Shown: positions 25,384 to 37,015 of the stretch, one piece after another | Numbering within the stretch: the first letter of the stretch is position 1 | Layout: the number at the start of each line of letters is the position of its first letter | Assembly (NCBI GenBank): GCA_004294265.1 | Contig: REAG01000120.1 | Span: 1 to 37,480, forward strand | Source of the DNA: Cytophagales bacterium | GTDB lineage: Bacteria > Bacteroidota > Bacteroidia > Cytophagales > UBA9547 | Reading direction: 5' to 3' | Length of the DNA: 37,480 nt | Position numbers and translations under genes: made by a program | The notes under the pieces: model-generated | Databases searched by the model: none | What the model saw: the letters and a program-made list of their open reading frames with translations, nothing else | What the model was told of the DNA's origin: nothing

Positions 25384-25418
25384 AAAAAAATACCACAATT
25401 TGATTGTGGTATTTTTTT
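25384..25418. terminator. Bidirectional terminator between convergent genes
   Basis: TACCACAAT (25391-25399), loop TTG, ATTGTGGTA (25403-25411): a perfect 9-bp stem flanked by seven A (25384-25390) and seven T (25412-25418). It therefore reads as a rho-independent terminator in both directions, for the nucleotidyltransferase gene (plus) and the T9SS type B gene (minus). Confidence 0.92.
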
Positions 25419-25443
25419 AATAATATTTTTTTAAAACTTCTTT

Positions 25444-28400
25444 TTATCTCAAAACCTGAATCCAACCTTTGAAAGGTTTTATAGAATCATCCAAACGATA
25501 CAGACTTAAATTATAAAAATATATTCCATCTGGTACTCCTTTGGCATCCCACGAATTATCGTATCCATTTTGCTCAAAAACTTTTATTCCCCAGCGGTTG
25601 TAAATAGTAATATCTGCTTTATTGTCTTGTAAATTTCTAATTGTAAAAGTATCGTTAAAACCATCGCCATTAGGAGTAATAATATTTGGAATAAAAATCT
25701 TTTTTACTTCAATTTTAGCTTGTTTAATATAATTGCAATTATTAGAATCTAATCCGCTAACTGTGAGCAAGTAAAAGCCTTCGTCTGTAAATTCAAAACT
25801 GGAAAATTTAATATTACTTATTCTGGGATTCCCAAAATTCCATAGAACAGAATTTACATTTGTAATTGATTTGAGTTCTACTTTGGTTTTTTCAATATCT
25901 CTTTCTAGTTCTAAACTATATTTAAAATTTGTTTTTGGATGAACAATTACTTTAGTTTTGAGCGGAAAAGTATATGAATTATCTTCATTTGAAACTAAAA
26001 TATTGTATCTTTGAGTTGTATCTGCAAAGGTAGTTGGCGACTGAGAAAATGCATCATCAAGAAACTTATCAGGTGTCCATTCAAAAAACGAGCCGCCTGT
26101 AATTTTGAATTTTTTAGTATCACCTTTGCACATTGCCAATGAATCTACGTAAGGATTAACAAAAATTGTCGCTTTTTTTATGTCTGTAGATTTGCAAGAA
26201 GATGAGTCTTTGGCAATCATCTCGACTTCAAATTTTCCCATTTTATTAAAATCATATTTATAATTTATTGGTCTATTTGATGAAATTATGAGCCCATCAG
26301 GAAATTTCCAGTCAAAACTTGTTTTTGTGGTGTAAAGGCTCGTTGTATTTATAAATTCTATAGAAATAGGAACTCTTCCGCTAATGGTCGAATTGTTAGA
26401 TAAGGGCGGATTCGTGGCAATCGAAACATTAATTGGCGAATATTTCAAATTTATTTTTACACCCAACATATTGCAATTTGAGCTATTATTAGTAACCGAC
26501 CACACATTTGGTGTTGTTTTTGTGTTTGAATTTCCTCTACAACCACCACAAACGGCTTGGTAAATTACGCCTTTTTTATCGAAGCGGCTTGTACCTCCGT
26601 CCACATGTTCATAGCCATCGCCACCAAATTGCGTAGCATATCTCAAACCCGAAAGATCAGGATTATAGACTGCAAAATAAAATCCGCCTTGCTTGTTATT
26701 GAAGGTTTGAAAAGCATCGGAGGTAGTTGTTAAAGTTGTAATAAATCCTGGAACTGTGTTGTTGATATTGAATAAATCGGAATTATACCAACCGCCAATT
26801 AAAACTTGATCGCAATCATCCACTTGAAATGCTGTAAAACTAATATCAGGAATTCCTCTTCCTGCTCCAATACGAGTGCTTAGTAATAATTTATCTAAAT
26901 TTGGAGAATATTTTTGAATAAATTGTCCGCTATTAGGATTAGAATAAATCGCTCCGCCACCTGTGTTGGTTACTAAAAAAGTGCTCGACCAAGTGTTTCC
27001 AGCCACATAAACATTTTTATTTTTATCTATTTCTAGCAAAGCTAGCTTATCATCACTCGCTGTTCCTATCCAAATTTGCTTAGAAGTTGTGGTTAAAGTT
27101 GGCGGAAATTCAAGTAAGAATCCATCTAAAAGCCCAGGTTTAGCGTTTATAAATGAACTATAATTATTACCCAATAAAGTAGAACTTCGGCTGTTTCCCA
27201 ACAGGAAAACTTCGTTATTTGCTCCAATTTTTACTGAATGGCAAGCATCAAGATCAGTTCCGCCTATGTAAGTAGAGTAAACTAAATCTAAATTTGGTGA
27301 GAACTTAGCAAATAAACCATCTTGAAGTCCCGAAAGTGAAGTATTGAGAGCATCAAAAGTGGTTGGTAAATCTGTGGATTGGGTGCTGGATGCCACATAA
27401 ATATTGTCTAAGGAATCTAATTGAATTTCACTTCTAAATTCGTCACTATAAAACATACGGTCGGAGGGTTCAAAGAAAAAACTTGATGCTTGTGGAAAAT
27501 AATAGGTTTTTAAATAAAAATCATACAAGTAATAAAAATAATTATTTGGGTTTTTATTTTTAAATAAATTTAATCCATCGTAACCAGTTCCACCGAAATA
27601 GATGCTGGAAACAAGGGTTGTTAAAGTGGCATCAAATTTTGAAATAATTAAGTCTGAATCTCCATTATTTATGCTTCCATTTGTAGTTGCAAAATTGGTT
27701 GAATTAGTAACGCCAAGCACCACTAACTCATTTTTTTTATTAACAATCATACTCATTGGGTGATCTTCTAAATTACCCCCAAAGTAAGTTGCTGCTAACC
27801 TTTCTTTTCCGTCAGTTGAAAATTTCATGAAAACCATATCAAAAACACTTCCTCCAAACTTGGTTTGATAGGCGCCTAAAACAGTATTGATTGGAAAACT
27901 AAATTGGTCGTTGAACTGTATACCACCCAAATACATATTTCCTAAAGTATCGTAAGTGGCAGTATAGCCCCAATTATCTGCAAAAGAGCCTGAAAAAGAC
28001 GAAAAAACGACTTCTGGGTCAATGATTAAGTCATAATCAGGGTTGTAATTTTCTTTTAAATGAAAAGTAACTTGATTATTTTTTAATTTATATTCGGATG
28101 CAATTTCAATTTTATTGCCATTTATGATTTGATATGAAAATGGTTTTAATTCTGTAATTTGGGTAAAAGTAGTTTTGTAAGTTAATTTTCCTTCTGATAT
28201 TTTTAAATCAGAAACACCTTCGTAGTTTTGTATTATTTCCGAAATATTTGAGCCTTTTTTTAAAACATATTCATACTTAAAAGTTGCATCATTTCTAGTA
28301 AGATTAAGATTGATATTTGGATAAATATTCTCAATAATTAGGTTTGTGGTGTGTTTTACGTTTGCAAAATGTTTTGATTTTTCTCCTACAAAATAGTTGG

Positions 28401-28737
28401 TATTAGTGTTTTGAAATTCGCCAAAACGAACTTTAGAGTCTTTGTTAGAATTAAGAAAAGATATTTTATAATGGTGTTTACTTATAAATGTGTCTTCATC
28501 TATGTGTCCGTGTCTTAGCTCATGTATTTTCTCATAATCAGTTTGAAAAATTTCAAAACTTTGTTTTGAAACATATAAATAACCGTTTGGAACATCCGTT
28601 TTAGCAATCATTGAAGCTTCAAATTGCCCTTTATTGATTTCAAAACTCGATAAACTCGGCAAAACCGAAGGTTTGTTTGAAAACAAAGGAAAAGAAATTA
28701 AAAAAATAAAAAAGTAAAAAAGCGTTTTATTTTTCAA
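25444..28737 (-). CDS. Large T9SS type B (gliding-motility C-terminal) surface protein with beta-propeller repeats
   Basis: 1097 residues. Order: signal peptide (about 1-20); an N-terminal domain beginning FEINKGQFEASM (the 'ENKGQ' domain that leads SBBP proteins, about 32-255); about 500 residues of seven-bladed-type repeats, each with strands such as YLGGIQFN, ATYFGG, STYIGGTD, YATQFGGDGYEH; a PKD/Ig-like domain with FDWKFPDG and FEVEMIAKD (about 800-870); a second Ig-like stretch; and a C-terminal gliding-motility sorting domain (about 1010-1097: IITPNGDGFNDTFTIRNL, IYNRWGIKVFEQ, DGIYFYNL, ending GWIQVLR). It should be exported by T9SS and fixed at or released from the cell surface. The start is TTG at 28737, directly at the signal peptide; no ATG lies upstream in frame before a stop, and the next ATG (about residue 43) would delete the signal. 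No consensus promoter seen. Confidence 0.93.
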   Translation of the reverse strand: MKNKTLFYFFIFLISFPLFSNKPSVLPSLSSFEINKGQFEASMIAKTDVPNGYLYVSKQSFEIFQTDYEKIHELRHGHIDEDTFISKHHYKISFLNSNKDSKVRFGEFQNTNTNYFVGEKSKHFANVKHTTNLIIENIYPNINLNLTRNDATFKYEYVLKKGSNISEIIQNYEGVSDLKISEGKLTYKTTFTQITELKPFSYQIINGNKIEIASEYKLKNNQVTFHLKENYNPDYDLIIDPEVVFSSFSGSFADNWGYTATYDTLGNMYLGGIQFNDQFSFPINTVLGAYQTKFGGSVFDMVFMKFSTDGKERLAATYFGGNLEDHPMSMIVNKKNELVVLGVTNSTNFATTNGSINNGDSDLIISKFDATLTTLVSSIYFGGTGYDGLNLFKNKNPNNYFYYLYDFYLKTYYFPQASSFFFEPSDRMFYSDEFRSEIQLDSLDNIYVASSTQSTDLPTTFDALNTSLSGLQDGLFAKFSPNLDLVYSTYIGGTDLDACHSVKIGANNEVFLLGNSRSSTLLGNNYSSFINAKPGLLDGFLLEFPPTLTTTSKQIWIGTASDDKLALLEIDKNKNVYVAGNTWSSTFLVTNTGGGAIYSNPNSGQFIQKYSPNLDKLLLSTRIGAGRGIPDISFTAFQVDDCDQVLIGGWYNSDLFNINNTVPGFITTLTTTSDAFQTFNNKQGGFYFAVYNPDLSGLRYATQFGGDGYEHVDGGTSRFDKKGVIYQAVCGGCRGNSNTKTTPNVWSVTNNSSNCNMLGVKINLKYSPINVSIATNPPLSNNSTISGRVPISIEFINTTSLYTTKTSFDWKFPDGLIISSNRPINYKYDFNKMGKFEVEMIAKDSSSCKSTDIKKATIFVNPYVDSLAMCKGDTKKFKITGGSFFEWTPDKFLDDAFSQSPTTFADTTQRYNILVSNEDNSYTFPLKTKVIVHPKTNFKYSLELERDIEKTKVELKSITNVNSVLWNFGNPRISNIKFSSFEFTDEGFYLLTVSGLDSNNCNYIKQAKIEVKKIFIPNIITPNGDGFNDTFTIRNLQDNKADITIYNRWGIKVFEQNGYDNSWDAKGVPDGIYFYNLSLYRLDDSIKPFKGWIQVLR

Positions 28738-29105
28738 CTTATTATAATATTTTGAATTAATAGATAAATTTAGGTAAAAGTTTTGTGAATTTTTAAAAAT
28801 TTATTTAAAATAAGGAATTTGCTTTTTTAATTTTATAAAAATCTTCAATATAACTGACATGAAACTTAACTTTTTAAAGCGACTTACTTGAATTTACTTT
28901 TTTTTAAACTTACAACTTTATTGTTTATCGTATTTGTTCTGCTCTGAAAAATGAAAATTAATTATGTGAATCTTACTTCTTAGTATAAATTTAACATTTT
29001 TATCGTACTTTACTCTGTAACTGGTGTCATCATTTGACTCTCTTAGTTTGTATTAGGCAAATACTCCTGTCAAAGGAAAAAAGATAATTTTCATTAGTCT
29101 GCTGA
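28738..29105. other. 368-base AT-rich gap, no gene seen
   Basis: No open reading frame or RNA gene is recognisable. Two loosely similar short stretches (around 28930-28950, TTTATCGTATTTG, and 28998-29015, TTTATCGTACTTTACTCTG) and a segment with CTTAACTT and AGCGAC near 28863-28885 faintly recall the inverted-repeat ends at 37302-37319; this may be decayed repeat sequence. Confidence 0.5.
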
Positions 29106-29567
29106 TTAATTAAATAAAGTTTTATTTTCACATGCATTATCATTCCAAAATTTCCGCCATTTTTTTTTAGTTGTTTGTAAATTATCTTTACTTAAACCTT
29201 TATTTAAGTCCTCATTTGGAAGATTTTGTTCAATAATGTTATTAAAAACTAAAAATGCAGTACTATTAAATTTTTCATTAGTTTGAATTTTTCCACCAAA
29301 ACAATCTAATAAATATTCTATTTCAACCAAACCAAAATCATTTGCTCTCCATTTTGGGGTTACACCATCATCTGAAAAAGTATTAGGATTTGCACCAGCA
29401 TTAAGTAGTATTTTAACAAATTCGATATCTCCTCTAAAAACAGCCCAATGTAATGCAGAGTGTCCTGAAGAATCAAGTTCATTCAAGTCAGTTTCTAACT
29501 CAATTAGTTTTAAAGCATAGTCATAATCAGATTCTAAAGCTGCTTTATGTATTTGATGATATTCCAT
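29106..29567 (-). CDS. Small ankyrin-repeat protein
   Basis: 153 residues, no signal peptide, so cytoplasmic. Two to three ankyrin repeats span about 8-100: DYALKLIELETDLNELDSSG, HSALHWAVFRGDIEFVKILL with NAGANPNTFSDDGVTP after it, and a third degenerate repeat (EIEYLLDCFGGKI). The last ~45 residues are polar and unrelated. Ankyrin domains bind proteins; the partner is unknown. It is isolated, with 368 and 319 noncoding bases on its two sides, which could reflect a recent arrival or loss of neighbours. Confidence 0.85.
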   Translation of the reverse strand: MEYHQIHKAALESDYDYALKLIELETDLNELDSSGHSALHWAVFRGDIEFVKILLNAGANPNTFSDDGVTPKWRANDFGLVEIEYLLDCFGGKIQTNEKFNSTAFLVFNNIIEQNLPNEDLNKGLSKDNLQTTKKKWRKFWNDNACENKTLFN

Positions 29568-29886
29568 TGATTAAATGAATTTTATTGATTTATTACGAAT
29601 TATTAATTTGATGAATTAGAAACGAAACAAAAATCACAGTATTAAGTTTTTAAATTAAAATATTACTAATTATTAACATAAATTTAACCAAAAATAGTTT
29701 CACCCAAGGGGTGAATCCTGCTAATTAATATAATGGCAAATATAACATTTTCCCCAACATAATTATGTGAACCGTTTAAATGCGAATTCCTGACAATTTA
29801 TATTAAAAATAAAATAAGTATTAATTAAATTTTATTACTTATTAAAAGAAACTTATTCAATTTTGCTTTTGAAAGATTAAGTTTTT
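29568..29886. other. 319-base gap with one small hairpin
   Basis: AT-rich, no gene seen. It contains the hairpin at 29699-29715 and a lone TATTTTTG -7-like box on the minus strand (complement of 29689-29696) without a -33 partner. The remaining bases show nothing recognisable. Confidence 0.5.
29699..29715. repeat. GC-rich inverted repeat TTCACCC-AAG-GGGTGAA
   Basis: A perfect 7-bp stem with a 3-base loop. It stands out because the surrounding 300 bases are nearly all A and T. No T tract follows on either strand, so it is unlikely to be a terminator. Operator, small repeat or RNA element are all possible. Confidence 0.6.
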
Positions 29887-32082
<2,196 letters not shown>

Positions 32083-32198
32083 TTAGATATTATAATTTTT
32101 ATCAACTAAATATTATTTATTTTTTCTAAATTCACTCATTAAAAATTAAACTAAAATTATATTTTGATTTTTGAATTATATATATAACCCAAATTATG

Positions 32199-32206
32199 TA
32201 GATTTG
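32199..32206 (+). promoter_or_regulatory. Candidate -7 box of the PASTA gene
   Basis: TAGATTTG (32199-32206) is an exact TAnnTTTG -7 box 21 bases before the ATG at 32228. The nearest TTTG (32170-32173) is 25 bases upstream of it, a little too far, so the promoter is plausible but not ideal. Its position implies that the in-frame sequence upstream of 32228 is not coding. Confidence 0.45.
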
Positions 32207-32227
32207 CAAATATTATTAACAATCCTA

Positions 32228-33007
32228 ATGGGAATATTTCCTTCAAACAAAACATTCAGAGATTTTTTTATACATTTTTCTCTCATTATTCTTATTTTTT
32301 TGTTTTTAGGATATTTGTTTTTTTATATTTATTTACCTTCCGTTACTCACCACGATGAATCAATCTCGGTTCCGGATTTAAAAGGACAGACTTTAGAAAA
32401 ATCAATAGAATTTTTAGAAACCGTTTCGTTGCAATATAAAGTTTATGATAGTACTTATTCACCTGGTATTGCAGTTGCTTCAGTTATCAATCAATTTCCT
32501 AAAGCGGGCGAAAAAGTAAAATCCAATCGAACAATTTACCTAACTATCAGCACCATCAATCCGCCTGAAATAAAAATGCCAAGTTTGGTAGGAAATTCTT
32601 TTAAATCGGCCGAAATGACTTTGAAAAGTTATGGTTTAATTTTAGGAGAAGTTAAATACAAAGCTAGTTCTAGTCCTGGAGCCGTTTTAGGACAATTTAA
32701 TTCTGAAAATCAAAATATTTTACCAGGAACTGCATTAAAGAAAGGATCTGAGATAAATTTGCTTGTGAGTAGCGGGTTAGGAAATGAAGATATTATTTTG
32801 CCAAACATTACAGGATATACGCTTGAGGAGGCAAAAAAAATGATTCAAAATAATGGTTTAGAGGTTGGTAGCGTAGTTTTTGATGAAAATTCTGGACAAT
32901 CAGACGGACAAGTTTTTAAGCAAAAACCAAGTAATAATCAAAACGATAGCACAATAAAAGTTAAATCTGGAGAAATAATTGATTTATGGGTGGCAGGCAC
33001 AAAATGA
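32228..33007 (+). CDS. Membrane-anchored three-PASTA-domain protein
   Basis: 259 residues from ATG 32228 (MGIFPSNKTFRDF). One membrane helix (about 16-37) is followed by three PASTA domains outside the membrane: about 46-111 (ISVPDLKGQTLEKSIEFL...), 114-181 (IKMPSLVGNSFKSAEMTL...) and 184-254 (IILPNITGYTLEEAKKMI...). PASTA domains bind peptidoglycan stem peptides or D-Ala-D-Ala-like ligands in PknB kinases and PBP2x. Here there is no kinase or transpeptidase domain, so this looks like a stand-alone envelope sensor or scaffold; this PASTA-only form is common in Bacteroidota. The frame runs back to a TTG at 32171, but that part overlaps a probable promoter. The stop overlaps the next start (ATGA). 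Confidence 0.9.
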   Translation: MGIFPSNKTFRDFFIHFSLIILIFLFLGYLFFYIYLPSVTHHDESISVPDLKGQTLEKSIEFLETVSLQYKVYDSTYSPGIAVASVINQFPKAGEKVKSNRTIYLTISTINPPEIKMPSLVGNSFKSAEMTLKSYGLILGEVKYKASSSPGAVLGQFNSENQNILPGTALKKGSEINLLVSSGLGNEDIILPNITGYTLEEAKKMIQNNGLEVGSVVFDENSGQSDGQVFKQKPSNNQNDSTIKVKSGEIIDLWVAGTK

Positions 33008-35799
33008 TATTTAAAATAGTCAAAATTACTTTTTTATTCTTATTTTCTGCTTTAGGAATTGCATTTTCGCAACTCAAAGAAAGTAATATAACGCAAAAAA
33101 ATCTAATTGAAAATTCTCTCTTTTTTAATTCATCTAATCAAAATTTAAGAACAGAAGCTGTTGCAGATTCTATCAATCCAACTGTTTCTATTGTTTTAAT
33201 AAGTGGTAATAATCCTCGTTGCAACACCGATAATCAAGCCTTAGTATTTTCTGCCGTAGGTAATAATTTTGGAAATTCTCCCATAATTCAATGGTATGTA
33301 AATACTACCTTTTCCGCTACGGGCAGTAGTTTTCAAATTTCAAATTTAGCTGATAACGACAAAGTATATTGCCGATTAAAATCAAGTTTGGATTGTGCTT
33401 CACCCAAAAATATTAATTCAAAATCTATTACTATTTCGGTTGTAAATACCATAACGTCTAAGGTAACTATTTCGGTTTTGGCTGGAAACAACCCTGATTG
33501 CACAGGTAATTCACCTATTTTATTACAAGCAATTCCGGAAAATTGCGGACAAAATCCTCAATTTATTTGGGCTTTTAATTCTACGATTCTTACAACTGTC
33601 GTGGGAAGTACTTTTTATATTGATAAATTAGATAATAAATCGCAAATAAATGTTACGGTAGTTTCTAACATTGGAGATTGTATTTCAGAAAGTTCATTGC
33701 CTGTTACTAACTTTTTTCAAAGAAAAGTTCAAACGGCTCTACAACAACCCGAAAATAATGCCGTTGATATAAATTTAACTTCTATTTCAAATCCAGATTG
33801 CAGTAATAAAATATATAATTTTTCGGTTATTTCTCCCCGAAGTGGCACTAACCCAGTCTATTCTTGGTATTTGAATAATAATTTAATCAAAACTATTGCA
33901 GGCGATGTTTTTAATGCCAGTACCCAAACTTACCAAACCTCTTTGCCCGGAATTGGGGATGAGGTAAAAGTAAAAGTGCGGTCTTCACTTGCTTGTATTG
34001 ATACAAAAGAAGTTACAAGTCCGTCTTATATTCGGACAGATACAATTTTTAATTTACCTTTTTTTGAAGATTTTTCTACATATAAAGGTCAGCCAGATGT
34101 AAAAAAATGGCTCAAAAATCAAGGTGTTTATATCGCAAATAATTATACTTTCAATCCGCCAAGTTATGGAGTAGCTTATTTTGATGGACTTAAATATAAT
34201 GGTAATTCTTACGATAGTATAAATGTAACTGCACGAGGAACGACCGATAAACTAACTTCTGCACCAATTAATTTAGCTAATTATAATAATAGCGATAGTT
34301 TATATTTACATTTTTATTGGACAGTGAAAGGTCTGGGCGAAGAGCCAGATTCTACTCAAGGCGATAGATTAGCATTATATTTAAAAGATTCTAATAATAA
34401 TTTTGTTAAAAAATGGGAAATGAATAAATTTAAAACGATCAATAAAACAACTTTTGAACATGTTTCTATAAAAATATCATCAACTTTAGGTCAAAATTTT
34501 TTGCACAAAGGTTTTCAATTCAAGTTTGAAACTACTGGAAGAATGACGGGTATTTTTGATATTTGGGGAATAGATTATGTATATATAGGTCGAAATTCAA
34601 CTAGAGCTACTCCTTTTTTTAACGATCAAACTTTTGGACAAGAACTAGGTTCAATGCTTAAAAATTATTCTTCCATGCCCTATGAACACTTTATTCAAAA
34701 CCCAGATAAAGAGTTAAAAGATACCATTGCCTATACTTTTTTGAATAATTTTGCTGAATTAGGGAACACAAATTCTATGCGATTTGATATTTTTGAAAAT
34801 AATACCAATGTTTCTTTAGCAACTGCATCATTAACTGAAATCGTAAATGGTTTATATCCAAATTCATTAAAATTGTTTTTTTTGAAAAGTAATATAACTT
34901 TTCCCGCATCCGCTCCTACCAATCCATATTTTTTAACTTCAACTTTAACTTTAAGAAATGATTTGGATAATTCAGACGGAAAAGGTATTAATTATACTCA
35001 GAATAATACAATTTCATACCAAACTAGATTTGATAATTATTACGCTTATGATGACGGTTCGGCAGAGTCTGTGTTATCAAGAAATGTAAAAAATGGGTAT
35101 GTAGCAATGAAATTTAATACTTTCAATAAAGATACATTACGACAAATTGCTATCCAATTAAACCGTTCTAAAACTGCACTTACTAATCGCCCTATTTCAA
35201 TTATGGTTTGGAAAAAATTACCTAATCTTAGAAATGCAAATCCATTTGATCCAGATATTTTATATAAATCAACTCATTTATTAAAATATTCAAATTTTGT
35301 AGATGGCTTTTCGGTTATTAATTTAGATACCCGTGAATCGCCATTGGTGATTGTTGAAGGCGAATTTTATATAGGATATCAACAAATTACAGACGAGGAA
35401 GTAATTGTTGGTTTTGATAAAAACAGTGTTTATCCTACTTCAAATTTATTTTATTCCGATAATGGCGTTTGGAAAGATTTTTCAAAAGAAAACCCAGAAA
35501 GCAAAGGTTCGATGATGATGCGACCTGTGTTCGGAAACTATACAGTTCCGCCTTTGAGTATCAAAAAAGTTGATTTTAAAAAGGCTGACATTTCTGTATT
35601 TCCCAATCCTGCCAACGAAAAAATATATTTTACAGATAGTATTGAAAAAGTACAAATTTTTGATATTTTAGGAAATAAAATCTTTACTGCTTCAAATGTG
35701 CAAGAAATAGATACAAACGAATTTCAAAATGGCATTTATTTTTTAAACATACAAAGTGAAAATCAAGTTTTTAACAAAAAAATAATCATTCAACATTAA
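33004..35799 (+). CDS. T9SS type A (Por-sorting) secreted multidomain protein
   Basis: 931 residues from ATG 33004, whose ATGA overlaps the PASTA stop by four bases and begins directly at the signal peptide (MIFKIVKITFLFLFSALG, cleavage near AFSQ). An ATG 18 bases upstream, at 32986, is less likely. Three related Ig-like repeats of about 85-100 residues follow (each with SGNNPRC/AGNNPDC/ISNPDC near its start, an IQWYVN/FIWAFN/YSWYLN strand and a later Cys). Next come a jelly-roll-like domain (LPFFEDFSTY onward, about 340-530), a region of unknown fold, and the C-terminal Por sorting domain (about 855-931: SVFPNPANEKIYF, VQIFDILGNKIF, NGIYFLNIQ, KKIIIQH). It should cross the outer membrane by T9SS and be attached through A-LPS. 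No catalytic motif recognised; possibly adhesive. Confidence 0.93.
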   Translation: MIFKIVKITFLFLFSALGIAFSQLKESNITQKNLIENSLFFNSSNQNLRTEAVADSINPTVSIVLISGNNPRCNTDNQALVFSAVGNNFGNSPIIQWYVNTTFSATGSSFQISNLADNDKVYCRLKSSLDCASPKNINSKSITISVVNTITSKVTISVLAGNNPDCTGNSPILLQAIPENCGQNPQFIWAFNSTILTTVVGSTFYIDKLDNKSQINVTVVSNIGDCISESSLPVTNFFQRKVQTALQQPENNAVDINLTSISNPDCSNKIYNFSVISPRSGTNPVYSWYLNNNLIKTIAGDVFNASTQTYQTSLPGIGDEVKVKVRSSLACIDTKEVTSPSYIRTDTIFNLPFFEDFSTYKGQPDVKKWLKNQGVYIANNYTFNPPSYGVAYFDGLKYNGNSYDSINVTARGTTDKLTSAPINLANYNNSDSLYLHFYWTVKGLGEEPDSTQGDRLALYLKDSNNNFVKKWEMNKFKTINKTTFEHVSIKISSTLGQNFLHKGFQFKFETTGRMTGIFDIWGIDYVYIGRNSTRATPFFNDQTFGQELGSMLKNYSSMPYEHFIQNPDKELKDTIAYTFLNNFAELGNTNSMRFDIFENNTNVSLATASLTEIVNGLYPNSLKLFFLKSNITFPASAPTNPYFLTSTLTLRNDLDNSDGKGINYTQNNTISYQTRFDNYYAYDDGSAESVLSRNVKNGYVAMKFNTFNKDTLRQIAIQLNRSKTALTNRPISIMVWKKLPNLRNANPFDPDILYKSTHLLKYSNFVDGFSVINLDTRESPLVIVEGEFYIGYQQITDEEVIVGFDKNSVYPTSNLFYSDNGVWKDFSKENPESKGSMMMRPVFGNYTVPPLSIKKVDFKKADISVFPNPANEKIYFTDSIEKVQIFDILGNKIFTASNVQEIDTNEFQNGIYFLNIQSENQVFNKKIIIQH

Positions 35800-35805
35800 T
35801 AAATA

Positions 35806-36630
35806 ATGAATACAACTTATCCTTGGAAAACTATTAAAACTTACCATGAAATTATATTTTCAGAGTTTGAAGGAGTGGCAAAAATCAGCATAAATCGTCC
35901 ACAAGTTCATAACGCATTTACGCCTCTTACGGTGAGTGAAATGATTGATGCCATGAATATTTGCAAAGATAGAACTGATTTAGGCGTTATTATATTAACT
36001 GGCGAGGGCGGAAAAGCATTTTGTAGTGGAGGTGATCAAAAAGTTCGAGGTGAGGGTGGTTATGTAGGTGGTGATGGCGTTCCACGCTTAAATGTATTGG
36101 ATTTGCAACGTCAAATACGCTCGATTCCAAAACCTGTTGTGGCAATGGTGGCTGGCTGGGCAATTGGTGGAGGGCATGTGTTGCATGTGGTTTGTGATTT
36201 AACTATAGCCGCAGAAAATGCTCGATTTGGACAAACTGGACCCATTGTAGGTAGTTTTGATGGCGGTTTTGGTGCTTCATATTTAGCAAGAATTGTTGGG
36301 CAGAAAAAAGCCAGAGAAATTTGGTATCTCTGCGATCAATACAATGCTCAAGAAGCTTTAGATATGGGTTTAGTTAATAAAGTTGTGCCGTTAGAGATTT
36401 TAGAATCAACTACGATGGAATGGTGCAAAAAAATGCTAGAAAAAAGCCCAATTGCTTTGCGAATGTTGAAATCATCTTTCAATGCAGAATTAGACGGACA
36501 GGCGGGTATTCAAGAATTGGCAGGAAATGCTACTTTGTTATATTATTTGACAGAAGAAGGCAAAGAAGGCAAAAAAGCATTTGTAGAAAAACGTAAACCT
36601 GATTGGAGTAAATTCCCTAAATTTCCATAA
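35806..36630 (+). CDS. menB: MenB, 1,4-dihydroxy-2-naphthoyl-CoA synthase
   Basis: Crotonase-fold enzyme that closes the ring of o-succinylbenzoyl-CoA in menaquinone synthesis. Motifs: HNAFTPLTV (35-43), the oxyanion loop [15 protein letters not shown] (about 67-81), [16 protein letters not shown] (about 116-131), and [16 protein letters not shown] (about 140-155). The QTG with Gly marks the type I, bicarbonate-dependent MenB. The C terminus ([19 protein letters not shown], ending [10 protein letters not shown]) matches E. coli MenB closely. 274 residues, complete. It starts 6 bases after a T9SS surface-protein gene, without other men genes nearby, so its expression may depend on the PASTA promoter. 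Confidence 0.97.
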   Translation: MNTTYPWKTIKTYHEIIFSEFEGVAKISINRPQVHNAFTPLTVSEMIDAMNICKDRTDLGVIILTGEGGKAFCSGGDQKVRGEGGYVGGDGVPRLNVLDLQRQIRSIPKPVVAMVAGWAIGGGHVLHVVCDLTIAAENARFGQTGPIVGSFDGGFGASYLARIVGQKKAREIWYLCDQYNAQEALDMGLVNKVVPLEILESTTMEWCKKMLEKSPIALRMLKSSFNAELDGQAGIQELAGNATLLYYLTEEGKEGKKAFVEKRKPDWSKFPKFP

Positions 36631-36770
36631 TTGGTCTATTAAAACAGCTAATTCATCTTAAAATAAATTTATTTTAAAGATTTCTTTTTTTATTAAAATC
36701 TAATTAGTATATTTGTATAAGTATTTTTACATAAAGTAAAATTATTAATTGGGTTTATAATGTAATAATA

Positions 36771-36801
36771 ACCGGGTCTTTGGCTCGGTTTTTATTTTTT
36801 T
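36771..36801 (+). terminator. Rho-independent terminator downstream of menB
   Basis: ACCGGGT (36771-36777) pairs with GGCTCGGT (within 36782-36789) over seven base pairs, two of them G-U, around a CTTTG loop, followed by a T-rich tail (TTTTTATTTTTTT). It lies 140 bases beyond the menB stop. It may end the menB transcript or a small RNA starting from the -7-like box at 36708-36715 (about 80 nucleotides). Confidence 0.85.
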
Positions 36802-37015
36802 GACGTTTTTATTTATTTTTCTTAAATAATTTTTTATTTTTTTATAATTTTCAAAAAATAGGTTCTTTAAATTCCTTTCAAGATTCAATCATTAAATGCA
36901 ACTTTTTTGGATTGGGTTTGTGTGGTTGTTGAAATTTTAATTTCAAATCTGAAATTAAAAATTATCAATTTCTAAAGTTCGAAAATCAGAAACACGACTT
37001 TTGATGTTTCCTTAC

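Noticed and set aside
32171-32227. N-terminal extension of the PASTA protein from TTG 32171
   Set aside because: The stretch contains a probable -7 promoter box and low-complexity AT-rich sequence; ATG 32228 starts just before the membrane helix.
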